A stretch of 6,795 nt of DNA from Alphaproteobacteria bacterium UBA6347. GTDB taxonomy: Bacteria; Pseudomonadota; Alphaproteobacteria; CAAGCB01; CAG-977. The notes under the pieces were generated by a model, which worked only from the letters and a program-made list of their open reading frames with translations, was not told the origin of the DNA and made no database searches. The translations under genes and the position numbers were made by a program. Positions 6,108-6,795 of the stretch are shown in pieces. The stretch covers positions 26,162 through 32,956 of the forward strand of contig DJRZ01000053.1 in NCBI GenBank assembly GCA_002440235.1, written 5' to 3'. Numbering within the stretch: position 1 is the stretch's first letter; every line of letters starts with the position of its first letter.

Positions 6108-6647
6108 TCAGTATCTGCCCAGCATGATTTCGCCTTTGCCCAGCAGTTCCGTAACCTGTTTGTCGAACGAACCTTGGCGGCGGACGGCTTTGATCGTCAC
6201 GGCGTAACGCTGGTCGCGTTCTATGCACGGCGGCATGTAGGGATAGGGTTTCGCGGAATTGACGCGGCTGGCTTTTTCCTCGAACGCGAAGTTCGGCAGG
6301 GAAAACGTTTCGCCGGGAACGGGCAGAAGCGTGGCTGTGGAATTGCCGTCGTGGTAAAAGCCGATCGATCCGTTTCCGCCGTTCTTGCTTAAAGCGGGAT
6401 CGTCCAGATTGTTGATTTCCATGATCAGCAGGTTCGCGTCCGACGGAATGTGCGACACGTACAGCGCGGGGGTCGCCCCGTGTCCGCCCTGCGCGCGGCA
6501 GATCTGTTGCGCGGGAATCAGTCTGCCGTTCCATTCGGTCGGCGGCATGAAGCGAACCGACAGCGTGGAAACGAAATGCCCGCCTTCGTAATAAAAGCAC
6601 CCGCACAGGGGCGACAGGAGCAACAGACACAAAAACAGTTTTTTCAT
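6108..6647 (-). CDS. Small lipoprotein resembling the PEBP/YbhB family
   Basis: Starting at ATG 6647 the product has 179 residues and a lipoprotein signal (MKKLFLCLLLLSPLCGC; lipobox LCGC, lipidated C17). The in-frame ATG at 6695 would put 16 polar residues ahead of this signal, so it is rejected. The mature part resembles phosphatidylethanolamine-binding-like proteins (PF01161). GGHGATPALYVSHIPSDANL (54-73) parallels the GG-x-N-x-SPxLxWxxxP region, IMEINNLDDP (75-84) parallels the DPDAP loop, SIGFYHD (94-100) takes the place of the HW segment, and PYPYMPPCIERDQRYAVTIK (134-153) parallels the GPxPPxGxHRY region. Several ligand-pocket residues differ, so the family call is by resemblance only. 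Bacterial members are mostly of unknown function. C17 is the lipid anchor; C50 and C141 could pair. The stop is 10 bases from that of the convergent gene. Confidence 0.75.
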   Translation of the reverse strand: MKKLFLCLLLLSPLCGCFYYEGGHFVSTLSVRFMPPTEWNGRLIPAQQICRAQGGHGATPALYVSHIPSDANLLIMEINNLDDPALSKNGGNGSIGFYHDGNSTATLLPVPGETFSLPNFAFEEKASRVNSAKPYPYMPPCIERDQRYAVTIKAVRRQGSFDKQVTELLGKGEIMLGRY

Positions 6648-6683
6648 CGGGCTTTTTCCGCTATTTTGAACAAAAGATTTTTT

Positions 6684-6689
6684 CTTATA
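6684..6689 (-). promoter_or_regulatory. Weak candidate -10 for the PEBP-like lipoprotein gene
   Basis: TATAAG (five of six to TATAAT) on the minus strand lies 36 bases before the ATG at 6647, in the divergent gap to the comF-type gene. No convincing -35 is present, and the AT-rich surroundings make chance matches likely. Confidence 0.2.
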
Positions 6690-6718
6690 CCACACTTTCG
6701 CGGACAGGACAGCTTTTT

Positions 6719-6795
6719 ATGAATTTCGACGCCGTTTTAAACGCTTTTTTCCCGCCCAGATGCCCTGTTTGCGACCAAAGGACGGAAACGGCGGG
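6719..6795 (+). CDS. ComF-family phosphoribosyltransferase-like protein, first 25 codons
   Basis: The visible start reads MNFDAVLNAFFPPRCPVCDQ followed by RTETA, with the frame open to the window end. The hydrophobic lead into FPPRCPxC and the CxxC pair is the N-terminal zinc-binding signature of ComF/GntX/amidophosphoribosyltransferase-like proteins. These act in DNA uptake in competent species; elsewhere their role is poorly defined. AGGA (6706-6709) lies 9 bases before the ATG. The phosphoribosyltransferase domain is outside the window, so the identification rests on this motif. The gene is divergent from the lipoprotein gene. Confidence 0.78.
   Translation, partial: MNFDAVLNAFFPPRCPVCDQRTETA

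Noticed and set aside
6648..6695. Longer start (ATG 6695) for the PEBP-like lipoprotein
   Set aside because: It would place a polar 16-residue segment before a textbook lipoprotein signal peptide.
1..6795. CRISPR array, tRNA, rRNA, transposase, phage or defence system
   Set aside because: No regularly spaced repeats, cloverleaf sequence or recognisable mobile-element protein was found. Composition is uniform across the genes.

Overview
The window reads as ordinary chromosomal DNA of a GC-rich alphaproteobacterium. The S4 protein is of the alphaproteobacterial kind and stands alone instead of in an alpha operon, and mlaA and mlaC sit side by side. The flagellar, FliK-like assignment of the first gene is tentative, and a gut or host-associated member of the class is only a guess from general resemblance.

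Layout from left to right. Positions 1-945 (minus) hold the N-terminal part of a long, low-complexity protein, probably a flagellar hook-length (FliK-like) protein. A sequence matching the sigma-54 consensus (TGGCACG-N4-TTGCA) lies about 28 bases ahead of its leader. Positions 998-1156 hold a compound repeat: 21-bp inverted arms bounding 121 bp, plus a 30-bp direct repeat. Next come the rpsD terminator, rpsD (ribosomal protein S4, minus), then mlaC and mlaA (minus, one operon in the order mlaA-mlaC), which belong to the outer-membrane lipid transport system.

Divergent from mlaA is a plus-strand gene for a stand-alone protein resembling the cobalamin methionine synthase (MetH) reactivation domain, with a degenerate SAM-binding motif. 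It converges, with a 2-base gap, on a LOG-family nucleotide phosphoribohydrolase gene (minus). Divergent from LOG is an exported Pro/Ala-rich protein of unknown function (plus). That gene converges, with a 10-base gap, on a small lipoprotein gene resembling the PEBP/YbhB family (minus). The window ends in the first 25 codons of a ComF-type gene (plus).

There is no CRISPR array, tRNA, rRNA, phage gene or transposase. Apart from the mlaA-mlaC pair, the genes look like separate transcription units. Three of the eight products (MlaC, MlaA and the PEBP-like protein), plus the Pro/Ala-rich protein, act in or across the envelope. The most unusual items are the divergent MetH-activation-like protein, the consensus sigma-54 site abutting an intergenic repeat, and the PEBP-like lipoprotein.
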